Assembly: GCF_005893125.1 (NCBI RefSeq)
Contig: NZ_VCJS01000082.1
Span: 1 to 51,525, forward strand
DNA length: 51,525 bases
Direction: 5' to 3'
From: Nonomuraea basaltis
Lineage (GTDB): Bacteria > Actinomycetota > Actinomycetes > Streptosporangiales > Streptosporangiaceae
Shown here: one piece after another, positions 17,401 through 25,089 of the stretch
How positions within the stretch are numbered: the stretch's first letter is position 1
Layout: every line of letters begins with the position of its first letter
The notes under the pieces: model-generated
Database searches by the model: none
What the model was told of the DNA's origin: nothing
Seen by the model: the letters and a program-made list of their open reading frames with translations, nothing else
Translations under genes and position numbers: made by a program

Positions 17401-20400
17401 GACCTTGGCCTCGTCCCCGGGTTCGGGAATCCCGGGGGCCGCGCTGTTGATCTTCGTGCCGATGGTGGCGACCGTCTCGTTCAGCCGCCAGTACCCGAGG
17501 GGTCCGGAGTCCAGGACTGCGCTGCGGTAGCGGGAGGCGTCGCCGTAGGTATAGGTGGCGCAGGCAGTGTCCGAGCCGGGCGGGCAGACCTTCACCAGCT
17601 TGTCGCCGTCATAGGTGTACGTCCACGTGAGGGGGGCCCCATTCAGTGGATCGGTGGACACGCCGGTCACATGGTTGCCCGTCCAGGTGAACGTGAGCGC
17701 CCTGTCCCCGGTCGCGGTCGCCTTGGCCAGCTTGCCGTCGCTCCCGTAGGTCAGCTGCTGCGTGCGGTTTCGGTGGTCGGTGACCTTGGTCAGGCGGCCG
17801 TTTGCGTCGAACCAGTACGAGGTGGCCGACTTGTCCATCAACCGCCAGCCACCCTCCGGGAGCGTGGCCAAGGTGGCGAACGTGCCCTCCGGCGGCGCGT
17901 AGGTGCCGTCGCCCTTGGCGGCGAAGCGCATCTGCTCGCCTCCCGGATAGGTCACCAGCAGCGTCGACGTCTTCGGGTCCGGCTCGATGCGCATGTCCCA
18001 GCGGGTCGACCAGCCCGCGCCGAACGCCCCGGCGGTACGAGGGTCAAGACTGTTGTAGGTGCGCGTGACGTTCAGCGGCGGCCCCACCACTGAGACCGAC
18101 GCGTCGGTCTCAGTGTGGGTGAAGTTGCCGGAGGAGTGGTTGAACGCGCGGCCGTCAGTGCCCGCGGCCAGCGACGCGTTGATCGTGCCCTGCTCCGGCG
18201 TTGGCGTGAAGGATCGCCACGAGGAGGTCACGGTCGTGGTGCCGGTGGTCGCCTTCGCCTGCCACCAGTAGGTCTGCCCCCAGGCTAGCTTGTGCGCGCC
18301 GGCGATTCGTGTGTTAAAGGGCGTCCAGGTTCCCGACTTCTCCCAGGTGGGGGTGCTATCACACCAGGTCCAACTCGACGGCGTGCCTGCGCAGAGCTGG
18401 AACCAGTAGGTGACCGGATCCTCGTTCGCGGACTGGGCGTGCGCCGACAGCGTCGGCTCCAAGGTGCCGACCTGGCTGTTGTGAGCGGGTGCGAAGCCGA
18501 TGAACGGCAGCGCGGTCACAACCCCCGACTGCCACTCCGACCAGGGGCCGCTCACGCCGGTCGTGGTGACGGCGCGCACGCGCCAGCGGAAGAGCCAGTT
18601 GTCCTGCAGCTTGGCGGCGGGGACGGCCATCCAGGCGTTGGCGCCGGAGGGGTAGGAGGTTGTGGACTTGCCCGCGTAGATCAGGCCGGTGCCTTGCTCG
18701 GTGGCGGCCGGGTCGTGCTCCACCTCTATGGCGAGTTGGGAGGCGCGGTTCTCAGGGTCGGTGACCTTGGCGTACAGGGAGGGTGTGAGCGTGGTCGCCG
18801 ACCAGGACGCGGTGCCCCGCCTGGCCGGGGCCATGCCAAGCCCTTCAACGGACGGGACGTTGAGGTTCACCCGCGCCGTCTGCCAGTCCGACCAGGGGCC
18901 GTTGACGCCGGTGGTGGTCACGCCGCGGGCACGCCAGCGGACCTGCCAGCCGTCCGTGAGCTTGCCCGTCGGGACCTGAAGCCAGGCGTTGGCGCCGGAC
19001 TCGTACGAGGTGGTTCCCTGTCCGGCCCAGATTAGGCCCGAGCCCTGGGCGGAGGCGGCCGGGTCGTGCTCGATCTCGACGCCGAGGTAGGAGGCGCGGC
19101 CCTCGGACGAGGTGACCTTGCCGAACACCCACGGGGTGAGCGAGGGGATCGTCCAGCCGTCGGCGCCCGACGTGCCGGGGGTCATGCCGACGCCTGCCAC
19201 GCTCGGCTGGGTGAGCGCGACCACGGCCGACTGCCAGTCCGACCAGACGCCGGCGGTGCCGGAAGTTGGGACTCCACGGACCCGCCAGCGGATCAGCCAC
19301 CTGTCCTGCAGCCTGCCCGAGGGCACCTGCACCCAGGCGTTGGAGCCCGACGCGTACGAGGTCGTGCCCTGTCCCGCCCAGATCAGGCCCGAGCCCTGGG
19401 CGGGGACCGATGGGTCGTGCTCGATCTCGGCGCCCAGGACGGAGGCGGCGCCGTTCGGGCTGGTGATCTTCGAATAGAGCCACGGAGTGAGCGAGGACAG
19501 CGTCCACAGGCCTGCCCCCTGGGTGGCGGGGACTGCGCCGATCCCGGTGCCAGCCGGGTTGTTGACATCAATCCTGGCGGTTTGCCAGGTCGACCACGGC
19601 CCGTACAGGGTCTGGGAGCTCTCGGTCGGGGTGATGCCGCGCGCCCGCCAGCGGATCAGCCAGCCGTCGCGTAGCTTCCCCGAGTCGATGGTGAAGCGGA
19701 TGGCCGAGCCGGACGGGCTCGCTGCGCCGCCGGTGTAGCTCCATATCGTGCCGCTGCCCTGCCCTGGGACGGAGGGGTCGTGCTCGACCTCCACCGACAG
19801 GCCGACGTTGCGTCCCGCGGTGTCGCTCACGGTGGCGCCGAACGATGGTGTCACCGAGGTCAGTGTGGACAGGGTCGTCCCGGACACGCCGGGCGTGGCC
19901 GACAACGCGGACACGGCGGGTTTGGTGATGTCCACTCTGGCGGTCTGCCAGCCCGACCATGGCCCGTATAGGGTCTGGGAGTTCTCGGTCGGGGTGATGC
20001 CGCGCGCCCGCCAGCGGATCAACCAGCCGTCCTTCAATGCGCCCGAACTCACCGTGAAGCGCACCGTGGACCCGTTCGTGCTGCCCGCTCCCCCGGTGTA
20101 CGTCCAGATCCGGCCGCTGCCCTGCGCCGGAACCGACGGATCGTGCTCGACCTCCACGCTCAACCCGACATTGCGCCCGTCAGGATCGGAGACCTTCGCC
20201 TCCAGCCACGGCGTCAACGTGCTCAAGGTCGTCAGCCCCGAACCCGTCGTACCCGGCCCCGCCGCCAGAGTCGACGCCGCAGGCTTGCTGATGTCGATCC
20301 TGGCGGTCTGCCAGCCCGACCATGGCCCGTATAGGGTCTGGGAGCTCTCGGTCGGGGTGATGCCGCGCGCCCGCCAGCGGATCAACCAGCCGTCCTTCAA

Positions 20401-21876
20401 TGCGCCCGAACTCACCGTGAAGCGCACCGTGGACCCGTTCGTGCTGCCCGCTCCCCCGGTGTACGTCCAGATCCGGCCGCTGCCCTGCGCCGGAACCGAC
20501 GGATCGTGCTCGACCTCCACGCTCAACCCGACATTGCGCCCGTCAGGATCGGAGACCTTCGCCTCCAGCCACGGCGTCAACGTGCTCAAGGTCGTCAGCC
20601 CCGAACCCGTCGTACCCGGCCCCGCCGCCAGAGTCGACGCCGCAGGCTTGCTGATGTCAACGCGGCCGGCCTGCCAGCCGGACCATGGGCCGTACAGGGT
20701 GTCGCTGGTCTCCGTCGGGGTGATGCCGCGGACCCGCCAGCGAATCAGCCATCCATCTTTGAGCAGGCCGGAGGGCATGGTGTATGAGACATACGATCCC
20801 GAAGGATCGGCGGAGCCGCCGGTGTACGACCAGATGCGACCCGTTCCCTGACCCGCGGCCGACGGATCGTGCTCCACCTCGACGCTCATGCCGACGTAGC
20901 GCCCGTCTGGGTCGGTGACCCTGGCCTCGAACCACGGGGTCAATGACGACAGGATCGACTGCCCGTCCCCCGAGGCGCCGGGCCCGGCCGACAGCTGCGA
21001 CACGGCGGGCTTGCTGATGTCCAGCTTGGCCGTCTGCCAGCCCGACCATGCGCCGGTCGAGCTGGAGGTCAGCCCGTGGGCTCGCCAGCGGATCGTCCAA
21101 CCGTCCTGGAGCTTGCCCGAGTCGATCGTGTACCGGATCGTTGAGCCCGACGCACTGCCCGTCCCTCCGGTGTAGGTCCAGATCTGGCCGGTGCCCTGCG
21201 CGGGAACCGACGGATCGTGCTCGACCTCCACGCTCAACCCGACGTTACGTCCATCCGGGTCGGTCACCCTGGCCTCGAACCACGGCTTCGGCGACGACAG
21301 AATCATCATTCCCGAGCCGGGGGTGCCGGGGCCTGAGGTCAGCAGGGACACAACGGGTTCTCCTGCGGACGCCTCGGCGGCGGACCGGGCCGCGGCCGGG
21401 CGGGGCGGCGGGGCGGCGGCCGGCGCGTTCTCTGTGGGAGGGGCGGCGAGCTCCGGCTCGGATTCATCAGGCAACGGCGGCGGAGTCATCAGGCCTTCGA
21501 TGGACGATTCGGCCATTTGGTGCGGCTCGTCCAGCGGTAACGCGCCCTTGGGACGCTTGCCGGCCTTCGCGGCGGGGGTGTCGATAACGGTCTTGGTGGC
21601 CTCGGGGCCGACCAAGTGGGGCAGGTTCTTGGCGGTGCCGGTCTGCTGGACCGGAACGCTGCTCGACGCGCCCTTGGCGGGCGACTGGGGGATCTCGTAG
21701 CGCGTACGGACCGGATCGGCGACCGCGGGCTCGATCTGGAGCTGGACGATGCTCGGGATCAGCGCGGCCGCCAGGACGACGGTGATCCTTGCTCGCAGGC
21801 GGCCCTTCGACTTCAGCCCGAACCCACTGCGTCCCATTACGCCAGTCGACCGATTTCGCGCACGCCAAAACGTCAT
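11434..21876 (-). CDS. Giant secreted RHS/YD-repeat protein with LamG insert and C-x9-C cysteine array
   Basis: A 3,480-residue protein; AGGAG lies about 10 bp before the ATG. Residues 28-54 form a signal peptide core ending PAVADP. A Pro/Ala-rich stretch leads to eight tandem beta-sandwich repeats of about 120 residues (residues 175-1126; each has a DPDGRNVGLSVEVEHDPS-like core and GWLIRWRARG), two nearly identical at DNA level, plus a divergent ninth. A DUF6531-like entry (SLDPRTAGAFGAGWSTRWD) begins near 1229. A LamG-type domain (about 1448-1676) interrupts the YD repeats, which then continue to the RHS core end (ARWYQPTTGSFVSRDTL, about 3055). The variable tail has a Lys-Thr tract, a cysteine array (3122-3369) and a hydrophobic Gly/Ala-rich segment (3388-3446). 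It is probably a surface-anchored or released polymorphic toxin or adhesin; toxicity is unproven. A Crp-like site lies 216 bp upstream. Confidence 0.92.
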   Translation of the reverse strand: MTFWRARNRSTGVMGRSGFGLKSKGRLRARITVVLAAALIPSIVQLQIEPAVADPVRTRYEIPQSPAKGASSSVPVQQTGTAKNLPHLVGPEATKTVIDTPAAKAGKRPKGALPLDEPHQMAESSIEGLMTPPPLPDESEPELAAPPTENAPAAAPPPRPAAARSAAEASAGEPVVSLLTSGPGTPGSGMMILSSPKPWFEARVTDPDGRNVGLSVEVEHDPSVPAQGTGQIWTYTGGTGSASGSTIRYTIDSGKLQDGWTIRWRAHGLTSSSTGAWSGWQTAKLDISKPAVSQLSAGPGASGDGQSILSSLTPWFEARVTDPDGRYVGMSVEVEHDPSAAGQGTGRIWSYTGGSADPSGSYVSYTMPSGLLKDGWLIRWRVRGITPTETSDTLYGPWSGWQAGRVDISKPAASTLAAGPGTTGSGLTTLSTLTPWLEAKVSDPDGRNVGLSVEVEHDPSVPAQGSGRIWTYTGGAGSTNGSTVRFTVSSGALKDGWLIRWRARGITPTESSQTLYGPWSGWQTARIDISKPAASTLAAGPGTTGSGLTTLSTLTPWLEAKVSDPDGRNVGLSVEVEHDPSVPAQGSGRIWTYTGGAGSTNGSTVRFTVSSGALKDGWLIRWRARGITPTENSQTLYGPWSGWQTARVDITKPAVSALSATPGVSGTTLSTLTSVTPSFGATVSDTAGRNVGLSVEVEHDPSVPGQGSGTIWSYTGGAASPSGSAIRFTIDSGKLRDGWLIRWRARGITPTESSQTLYGPWSTWQTARIDVNNPAGTGIGAVPATQGAGLWTLSSLTPWLYSKITSPNGAASVLGAEIEHDPSVPAQGSGLIWAGQGTTSYASGSNAWVQVPSGRLQDRWLIRWRVRGVPTSGTAGVWSDWQSAVVALTQPSVAGVGMTPGTSGADGWTIPSLTPWVFGKVTSSEGRASYLGVEIEHDPAASAQGSGLIWAGQGTTSYESGANAWLQVPTGKLTDGWQVRWRARGVTTTGVNGPWSDWQTARVNLNVPSVEGLGMAPARRGTASWSATTLTPSLYAKVTDPENRASQLAIEVEHDPAATEQGTGLIYAGKSTTSYPSGANAWMAVPAAKLQDNWLFRWRVRAVTTTGVSGPWSEWQSGVVTALPFIGFAPAHNSQVGTLEPTLSAHAQSANEDPVTYWFQLCAGTPSSWTWCDSTPTWEKSGTWTPFNTRIAGAHKLAWGQTYWWQAKATTGTTTVTSSWRSFTPTPEQGTINASLAAGTDGRAFNHSSGNFTHTETDASVSVVGPPLNVTRTYNSLDPRTAGAFGAGWSTRWDMRIEPDPKTSTLLVTYPGGEQMRFAAKGDGTYAPPEGTFATLATLPEGGWRLMDKSATSYWFDANGRLTKVTDHRNRTQQLTYGSDGKLAKATATGDRALTFTWTGNHVTGVSTDPLNGAPLTWTYTYDGDKLVKVCPPGSDTACATYTYGDASRYRSAVLDSGPLGYWRLNETVATIGTKINSAAPGIPEPGDEAKVSGTTADATTGNPGALTGSPDTAMRFKGTSSSAYVTLPQATISGRGGSVAVEAWFKTTGAGTIVGYQNAASRLPSAFTPLLYVGTDGKLRGQFYTGTPAPITSAAPVNDGGWHHVVLSAAENTQTLYLDGQAVGTLAGQITHAGQWETRIGSGFGSPTWPATTTSTAPFSFTGDIDEVAVYGKPLGEQVINTHYAAKSPQPQLIKALTPSGRTETENVYAADGGRLTQHTDANGGAWKLSAQAYSKETTVLIFATTTVTDPHGGTLTYVDDALHGSRPISQIDQLGKTTRYTYDVGGFPAKVFDPNGNVVEVSFNVRGNLLARKTCRTSDSCSSEYFTYYLNVDNPFDPRNDLKTAHRDARSASPTDETYQTSWTYSTFGEEAKQTTPGTPDFPQGRSMTKTYTDGTEPAVGGGLVPAGLVKSSKDFKGNETTYVYTAAGDSAVQTTPTGLVKKYEYDELGRVTTQTEISTAHPQGIKTTVTYNALSKITSRTGTGVKNEVTGVTHTSKWSAAYDPDGLPLAETQEDLTGGDAARTTTYTYDSYGRVETVTGPEGGVQRFAYDHKGQKTSLTNERGTTFHYGYTPRGEQATTTLKGWTGSPADPQPATDVVMTSFAYDPAGRLASQTDAMGHTTVYTYYNDNLPAEKIAKGSRLNGSDTPRDVVLESRVYDAAGNITRETTDGGTLRVDAAYDAAGRLTSQTVDPAKLNRVTTAAYDANDNVTKVSLTAAGAGRTEITEYAYDAGNQVTRKTAHNDGQDLITTLTLDERGLVTAMTDPRGNASGADPAAFTTTMTYNALGVPTQVQLPPVTVERAGGAPATERPVAKLGYDTFGDKTHHVDAEGRITTSTVDRAGRVVEQAIPTYTPPGGQPIVPKATAGYNAAGDLISATDQRGQTTKAVYDGLGHMVQVTAPKTATALAGVWTYGYDLLGELLSQTDPTGARSESTYDDLGRQITLTTIERKPSQAAYVTRLEYDDADRVTKTIRPTGDASTRAYDALGALTSQTDALGNATAFEYDMAGRVVKTTNPLGAVSTADYDLAGRKTQTQELDANGTVLRTLKYGYDTVGNPTSHTSADGHTTTQVFDAANRLIERKEPVSATETITTTFGHDAAGARTRSTDGRGNASYTTYNSLGLAESMIEPSTAAHPNPADRTWTTVYDAAGNPVTSLVPGGVRVDRTFDELNRLVKQTGSGAEVATEDKTFAYDLAGRLVSADDLSFTLDDRGLLLKSAGPGGDLNAYAYDANKRLVQRVDVTGTSTFAWDDADRLTQSVDSVSATTIDYGYDKASRLTSMAYGASGARRSYTYDALNRLTKDQLTTSAGGAIASIEYGYDLDDNLTSKTTTGTASAGTNTYTHDWSNRLTSWTAPDGKKTAYEWDAAGNRTRAGDKTYTYDERNRLTSGDGHTYTYTARGTLKEDSAGIVRLTKFDAFDRLITDDAITYDYDALDRVGTRTASGQTSRMTYDGLTNNLVAVTDANGARTASFGRDALGRTLGISDGGGAQLAFSDLRGDLIGAFAAGGTALADSVAYDPFGEVIIRTGNVHALGYQGAYTDPDSGKVNMAARWYQPTTGSFVSRDTLTQSPDPSIQLNRYAYANDNPLTNVDPDGHKTKTKTKTKTKNPVDTYGECKQQSKKSKACAEIIVDHGRCVKDYGKQYCTETEKEYTSCRKGHGKTYCTATKDVYGDCRADGTSHMGVVSGGSTKGACRDAASTYASCRPTASKSTCLDVKDNYIECRSQGNRRAVCGEDAGVYRDCRVGHNSRPDYSKEMCGNASEAYRDCRYGNKHYQSTCATDVDYYIKCRDQAKAADHAGCASYADSYLDCLSSQKYGRHSSPFCNSAFDSQLGCMKTSAAKDCWWVDDVYLECAKMKSERDCTEGGGFTGKKCNKSGCTYYLSNFAANMLAAGLTGVAGFAAGVCAVGGFSLVGIPIALVCEAGAALIGMGVAAVLSHNKGNGIWFSFKTTTYYDQQSGMPVVAPTEIKIGSQ
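11770..12522 (-). repeat. Tandem C-x9-C cysteine repeat array in the RHS tail
   Basis: Within the RHS C-terminus eleven successive cysteine pairs have exactly nine residues between them (for example CTETEKEYTSC, CLDVKDNYIEC, CGEDAGVYRDC), usually with Tyr three before the second Cys and Arg/Lys after it. Linkers between pairs are 8-20 residues. One unpaired Cys precedes and one follows the array, giving 24 cysteines in about 250 residues. The C-x9-C helix spacing is that of eukaryotic CHCH proteins. Disulfide-linked helical hairpins are the expected structure; this is inference from spacing. Confidence 0.8.
12538..12570 (-). repeat. Six-base tandem repeat encoding a Lys-Thr tract
   Basis: Alternating CTT and CGT/GGT triplets on the plus strand encode about five Lys-Thr dipeptides on the minus strand, exactly at the junction between the RHS core (DPDGH) and the variable cysteine-rich tail. 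It may act as a flexible basic linker, and such repeats are prone to length change. Confidence 0.75.
19933..20658 (-). repeat. 363-bp tandem DNA duplication inside the RHS gene
   Basis: Two consecutive 363-bp units (one 121-residue beta-sandwich repeat each) are almost base-for-base identical; one visible difference changes ENSQ to ESSQ. The neighbouring repeats encode related protein but differ freely at DNA level. This points to a recent duplication or gene conversion. Confidence 0.8.
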
Positions 21877-22091
21877 GCGTCACTGCTCCTGCCGTACAAG
21901 GACGCTCGCGCAACGAGAGGCGCGTCCGATCCGATGCCCGCTGTAAGATCGACATAAAGAAGATCACCTCTGTATAACCGAGCGGCCTATCGCCGCATAG
22001 ATCGCGCGATGAACGCCCGCCCCTACTTTCTGGAACGGAACAAACGCGATTCGATATCGGCGCAGCTTGCAGAGCGCGCATCGGCAACGCC

Positions 22092-22107
22092 TGTGACCAA
22101 CGTCACA
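22092..22107. promoter_or_regulatory. Crp/GlxR-like palindrome upstream of the RHS gene
   Basis: TGTGACCAACGTCACA is a perfect TGTGA-N6-TCACA site, 216 bp before the RHS start codon. The nearest gene on the other side is a decayed transposase pointing toward it, so the RHS gene is the likely target. Confidence 0.65.
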
Positions 22108-22178
22108 CTGGTAAGCGGTTGTGCCTGATCAGAACGGGCGCGTATCTACTGCCCGCCCTCCTGCTTAGCCTCAGGTAT

Positions 22179-22922
22179 TCAAGCGGTCGGATGTAGCGGC
22201 CTAAACAAGAGAAAGGTGCCCCTGCGCTGCAAGGATTCGAGTGTCGACGTCGTATCCGCTACAGAAGCAGGTGCAGCCTTCCCAGCCGCCCGCCGGGCCC
22301 GCCGTCCCGGGCCTGGGAGTATGCGGATCTTGGCCAGCACGGTGCGCAACTGCGGGCTGTCGCCGTACTGGGCGGCCGTCAGCACCAGTGCCAACGGCCG
22401 GCACCGACCATCGGTGGCAAGGTGCGGCTCCGTGCTTCGTGATGAAGGCGCCGCAGGAGCGTCCTAAGCACTCGCCGCCTTGACCACCTCCGCCAGCCGA
22501 GCGCGCAGACCGGCCCGTATCGGATCGCCTCGCTTGGTCCGAACCGCCTCCTCTTGTTGCCCGGCCGGTGGGTGCGGCGCCTGGCGGGGCGCGCCAGCCG
22601 CGTGCCTGTGGGCGCGTAGGGGGGTGGAGTCCACCGCCACGTCCCAGTCCAGCCGACCCGCCTCGTCGGCGATCGCTTGCATCTCGGTCAGCAGTCGTTC
22701 CCAGGTCCCGTCCGCCCGCCAGCGGCGATGCTGCTTGTAGACGGTCACCCAGCAGCCGTAGCGCTCGGGCAGGTCACGCCAGGGCACTCCAGTACGGATC
22801 CGGTAGAGCACTCCGTTGATCACCGTCCGGTGGTCGTTCCAGCGACCACCACGCGTGCCGTCGGCGGGCAGCAGCGGCGCCAGTCGTTCCCACTCGGCAT
22901 CTGTCAGATCACCACGACCCAT
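22179..22922 (-). pseudogene. Decayed IS5-type transposase
   Basis: From ATG 22922 the minus strand reads MGRGDLTDAEWERLAPLLP, then VINGVLYRIRTGVPWRDLPERYG and WDVAVDSTPLRAHRHAAGA, the standard N-terminal half (DUF4096 plus the first DDE Asp, VDST) of IS5-type transposases. The frame then degenerates and stops at 22464. Sequence from the second half (ALVLTAAQYGDSPQLRTVLAKIRI, then VADTTSTLESLQRRG, where ADKAYSSR would be expected) survives in other frames down to about 22195. The C-terminal Glu motif is absent and no clear terminal inverted repeats remain. The element is dead and lies near the right edge of the block that separates the two protease groups. Confidence 0.8.
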
Positions 22923-23213
22923 ACGCCAAGCGTGACAGCATCGCCACTCAGTGTCAGCAGATCCAGCAAACAGTTCCTATCTCGACTACATAGGTTCGCG
23001 GCTGGAACCGCACCTACTAACAGGCAGCACCACACGGCCCTGGGCCGGCGCGCGCACACCCCAGGAGCCCACCCGCACCTCTCACCCAGACGACCTCGCC
23101 ACACCCCGCCGAACCGGACTGCGAAGGAGAAGTCGGAACGCTCCATGACTCAACCTGAAGATCACCTGTGAAATGGGGAGCAGTTTAGACGGAGTTGGTT
23201 CCAATCTGGTTCC
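22923..23213. other. Region between IS remnant and the right-hand protease group
   Basis: About 290 bp with no convincing gene. It would contain the lost IS5 end, but I could not find a terminal inverted repeat or a target-site duplication. Beyond 23214 the regulatory region of paralogue 4 begins and continues to 23498. Confidence 0.4.
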
Positions 23214-23229
23214 TGTGATCTAAGTCACA
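23214..23229. promoter_or_regulatory. Crp/GlxR-like palindrome upstream of paralogue 4
   Basis: TGTGATCTAAGTCACA is a perfect TGTGA-N6-TCACA site, 270 bp before the TTG of paralogue 4. A -10-like TACACT (23240-23245) lies just downstream, so a second, more upstream promoter directly at the site is possible. Confidence 0.65.
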
Positions 23230-23424
23230 TTAGAGTGACTACACTATGCGTCGGATCACTAACGGAACTTTCGTTCCAGCAGCAACATCCCCCACATATC
23301 CTGCAAAAACGTGACCCCTCGATCACGGCGCGCAAAGATCTCTGACTGATAACAGCACGGTAACGGCGGTCACGCCGACTATCCGATCACTCAAACCGGG
23401 TTCCACCTGCGGAGATCACCACGC

Positions 23425-23498
23425 TATGTTCCTTGCTATCCCTTTACTGACGCATGGGACGCATGTTGCGACCCACGACAGAGCAAGGAGCAGTTCCC
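23425..23498 (+). promoter_or_regulatory. Conserved 5' leader of paralogue 4
   Basis: This 74-bp stretch, from the -10-like TATGTT to the start codon, is nearly identical to 25377-25447 upstream of paralogue 5 and recognisably related to 4214-4287 upstream of paralogue 3. AAGGAG at 23485-23490 is 8 bp before the TTG. It probably contains the transcription start and 5' UTR. Conservation may reflect recent duplication rather than function. Confidence 0.55.
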
Positions 23499-25013
23499 TT
23501 GAAGCGCATCCTCATCCCCACCGGTGGCGTCATCATGGCTACCGGCCTTCTGGCCGCCGGCCTCGCCGGTGCGGCCCAGGCCGACCCGACGACCGCCGCC
23601 GACCCGATGGCGGCGTCCGCGGCCAACGCGAAGGCCATCGCGGAGTTCTGGGCGGACAACAACGGTGCTGCCCTTAAGGCCGCTACCGCGTCCGACATCT
23701 GGGACAAGGCCGACGTCGCCAAGCTGCAGTCAAAGGGCGGCTACAGCTCGGACACCAAGCCGGGCTCGACCGCTCCGATCGGCCAGGAGAAGAAGACCAC
23801 CTCGAAGGTCCAGAACGTCAACATGCCGAAGACCATCGGCAAGGTGTTCTTCGTCAACAGCAAGGGCGAGAAGAAGTGGTGCTCGGCCACTTCGATCCAG
23901 TCGAAGTACCGCAACCTGGTCGCCACGGCCGGTCACTGCGTCTACGACACGGCGAACAACACCGAGGTCGTGTCCAAGTGGGTCTTCGTCCCCGGTTACT
24001 ACCAGGGCAAGTCTCCTTGGGGCATCTACGTGGGTAAGCAGGCCTTCACCCACTACGACTTCGACGTGTACGAGGACTACGACCGCGACTACGCGTTCGT
24101 GACCGTGTACAACGGCGTCCAGCTCGGCGCTGGCAAGGCCACCAAGGTCACGATCGAGGAGTACAAGGCCGCGACGGCCAAGGGTCAGGTCACCGACATC
24201 AAGGCGACCCAGGTCAGCAAGGAAGAGTACGAGTCGGCCATCAAGGACCCGACGAAGTACCCGTACTACGACATCAAGCCCGGCACGGCGAAGAAGGTCA
24301 CCGGTCCGGACTACCCCGGCGCCATCGTCGACAAGAAGGAAGTCACCAAGGCCGAGTACGAAGAGGCCGCCAAGAAGGGCACCGGCCGCGGCCAGGGCTT
24401 CATCTACGGTGACCCGGTCGTCGAGATGGTCGACAAGGACGCCTACGACGCCTGGAAGGGCGAGAAGAAGACGGACGCCGCCGGCAACTACCTCATCACG
24501 CACTACTACGTGCAGGAGTGGTACGTCCCCGGCACGGACACCAAGTACTACCGCCTCGACTACTACGTGATCGAGGGCTTCGCCAAGGACGCGGGTCGCC
24601 TTGGTGACAACGTGGGTGGCCAGGGCTTCGCCTGGAACCAGCCCACCGGCAAGTACGTCCGCGTGGTCGGCTACCCGGCCGCACCGCACCCTGACGGCAA
24701 CAAGGCCTACACCGGTGTCACGCCGAAGTGGTGCTACGGCAAGACCACCAAGAAGCTGGTGGGCTCCGCCGCGAAGAAGATCGAGGAGCACGTCGCCCTC
24801 AAGTGCGCCATGACCGAGGGCGCCGACGGTGGTCCGTGGCTGTACAAGTACAGCAACAGCAAGCGCCTCGGCTACGTCAACGGTGTCACCAGCACCTTCA
24901 ACGACCAGGACGGCAACGGCCGCGTGGACTACATCTCCTCGCCGTACTTCGACGGTGAGACGAACACGGTCTACAAGGCTGCGGCCAACGTCTGGTCCGG
25001 CAAGATTGTCTGA
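23499..25013 (+). CDS. Secreted trypsin-like pseudoprotease, paralogue 4 (Ser to Asp, long insert)
   Basis: A 504-residue secreted protein from TTG 23499, selected because AAGGAG is 8 bp upstream and the signal peptide (LKRILIPTGG...GAAQA) aligns with the other paralogues; an ATG at 23454 would add an implausible extension. His146 (ATAGHC) and Asp197 (DRDYAFV) are kept, but the nucleophile motif reads GADGGP with Asp443. A Lys/Tyr-rich insert of about 140 residues separates the Asp and nucleophile halves (from roughly residue 208). It includes EEYKAATAKG, VTGPDYPGAIVDK, GQGFIYGDPVVEMVDKDAYDAW and ITHYYVQEWYVPGT. The C-terminal DQDGNGRVD loop is intact. By standard S1 chemistry it should not cleave peptides. 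A Crp-like site upstream and a strong terminator downstream suggest a monocistronic gene. Confidence 0.86.
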   Translation: MKRILIPTGGVIMATGLLAAGLAGAAQADPTTAADPMAASAANAKAIAEFWADNNGAALKAATASDIWDKADVAKLQSKGGYSSDTKPGSTAPIGQEKKTTSKVQNVNMPKTIGKVFFVNSKGEKKWCSATSIQSKYRNLVATAGHCVYDTANNTEVVSKWVFVPGYYQGKSPWGIYVGKQAFTHYDFDVYEDYDRDYAFVTVYNGVQLGAGKATKVTIEEYKAATAKGQVTDIKATQVSKEEYESAIKDPTKYPYYDIKPGTAKKVTGPDYPGAIVDKKEVTKAEYEEAAKKGTGRGQGFIYGDPVVEMVDKDAYDAWKGEKKTDAAGNYLITHYYVQEWYVPGTDTKYYRLDYYVIEGFAKDAGRLGDNVGGQGFAWNQPTGKYVRVVGYPAAPHPDGNKAYTGVTPKWCYGKTTKKLVGSAAKKIEEHVALKCAMTEGADGGPWLYKYSNSKRLGYVNGVTSTFNDQDGNGRVDYISSPYFDGETNTVYKAAANVWSGKIV

Positions 25014-25061
25014 TTGACGGACAGTGACCGGCCCTGAGCCGTTCGTGTAACCGTTCCAAGC

Positions 25062-25089
25062 GAAGGGCCCGGCATCCGCCGGGCCCTTC
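25062..25089 (+). terminator. Terminator after paralogue 4
   Basis: A perfect 12-bp stem (25062-25073 with 25078-25089) with loop ATCC is followed by CCGCTTTTCC. It is a strong intrinsic terminator 48 bp after the stop codon. Confidence 0.88.

Noticed and set aside
12316..20851. Long plus-strand open frames opposite the RHS gene (e.g. 12316-13143, 16978-18093, 19748-20851)
   Set aside because: They mirror the repeat structure of the RHS gene, have no domains or ribosome sites, and are expected in high-GC antisense DNA.
18500..21360. Regular repeats considered as a CRISPR array
   Set aside because: The units are 120-residue in-frame protein repeats without spacer structure; no CRISPR-type short repeats or cas genes occur in the window.
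23454..23498. Upstream ATG as the start of paralogue 4
   Set aside because: It places 15 poorly hydrophobic residues before the signal peptide; the TTG with AAGGAG gives an N-terminus aligned with the other paralogues.
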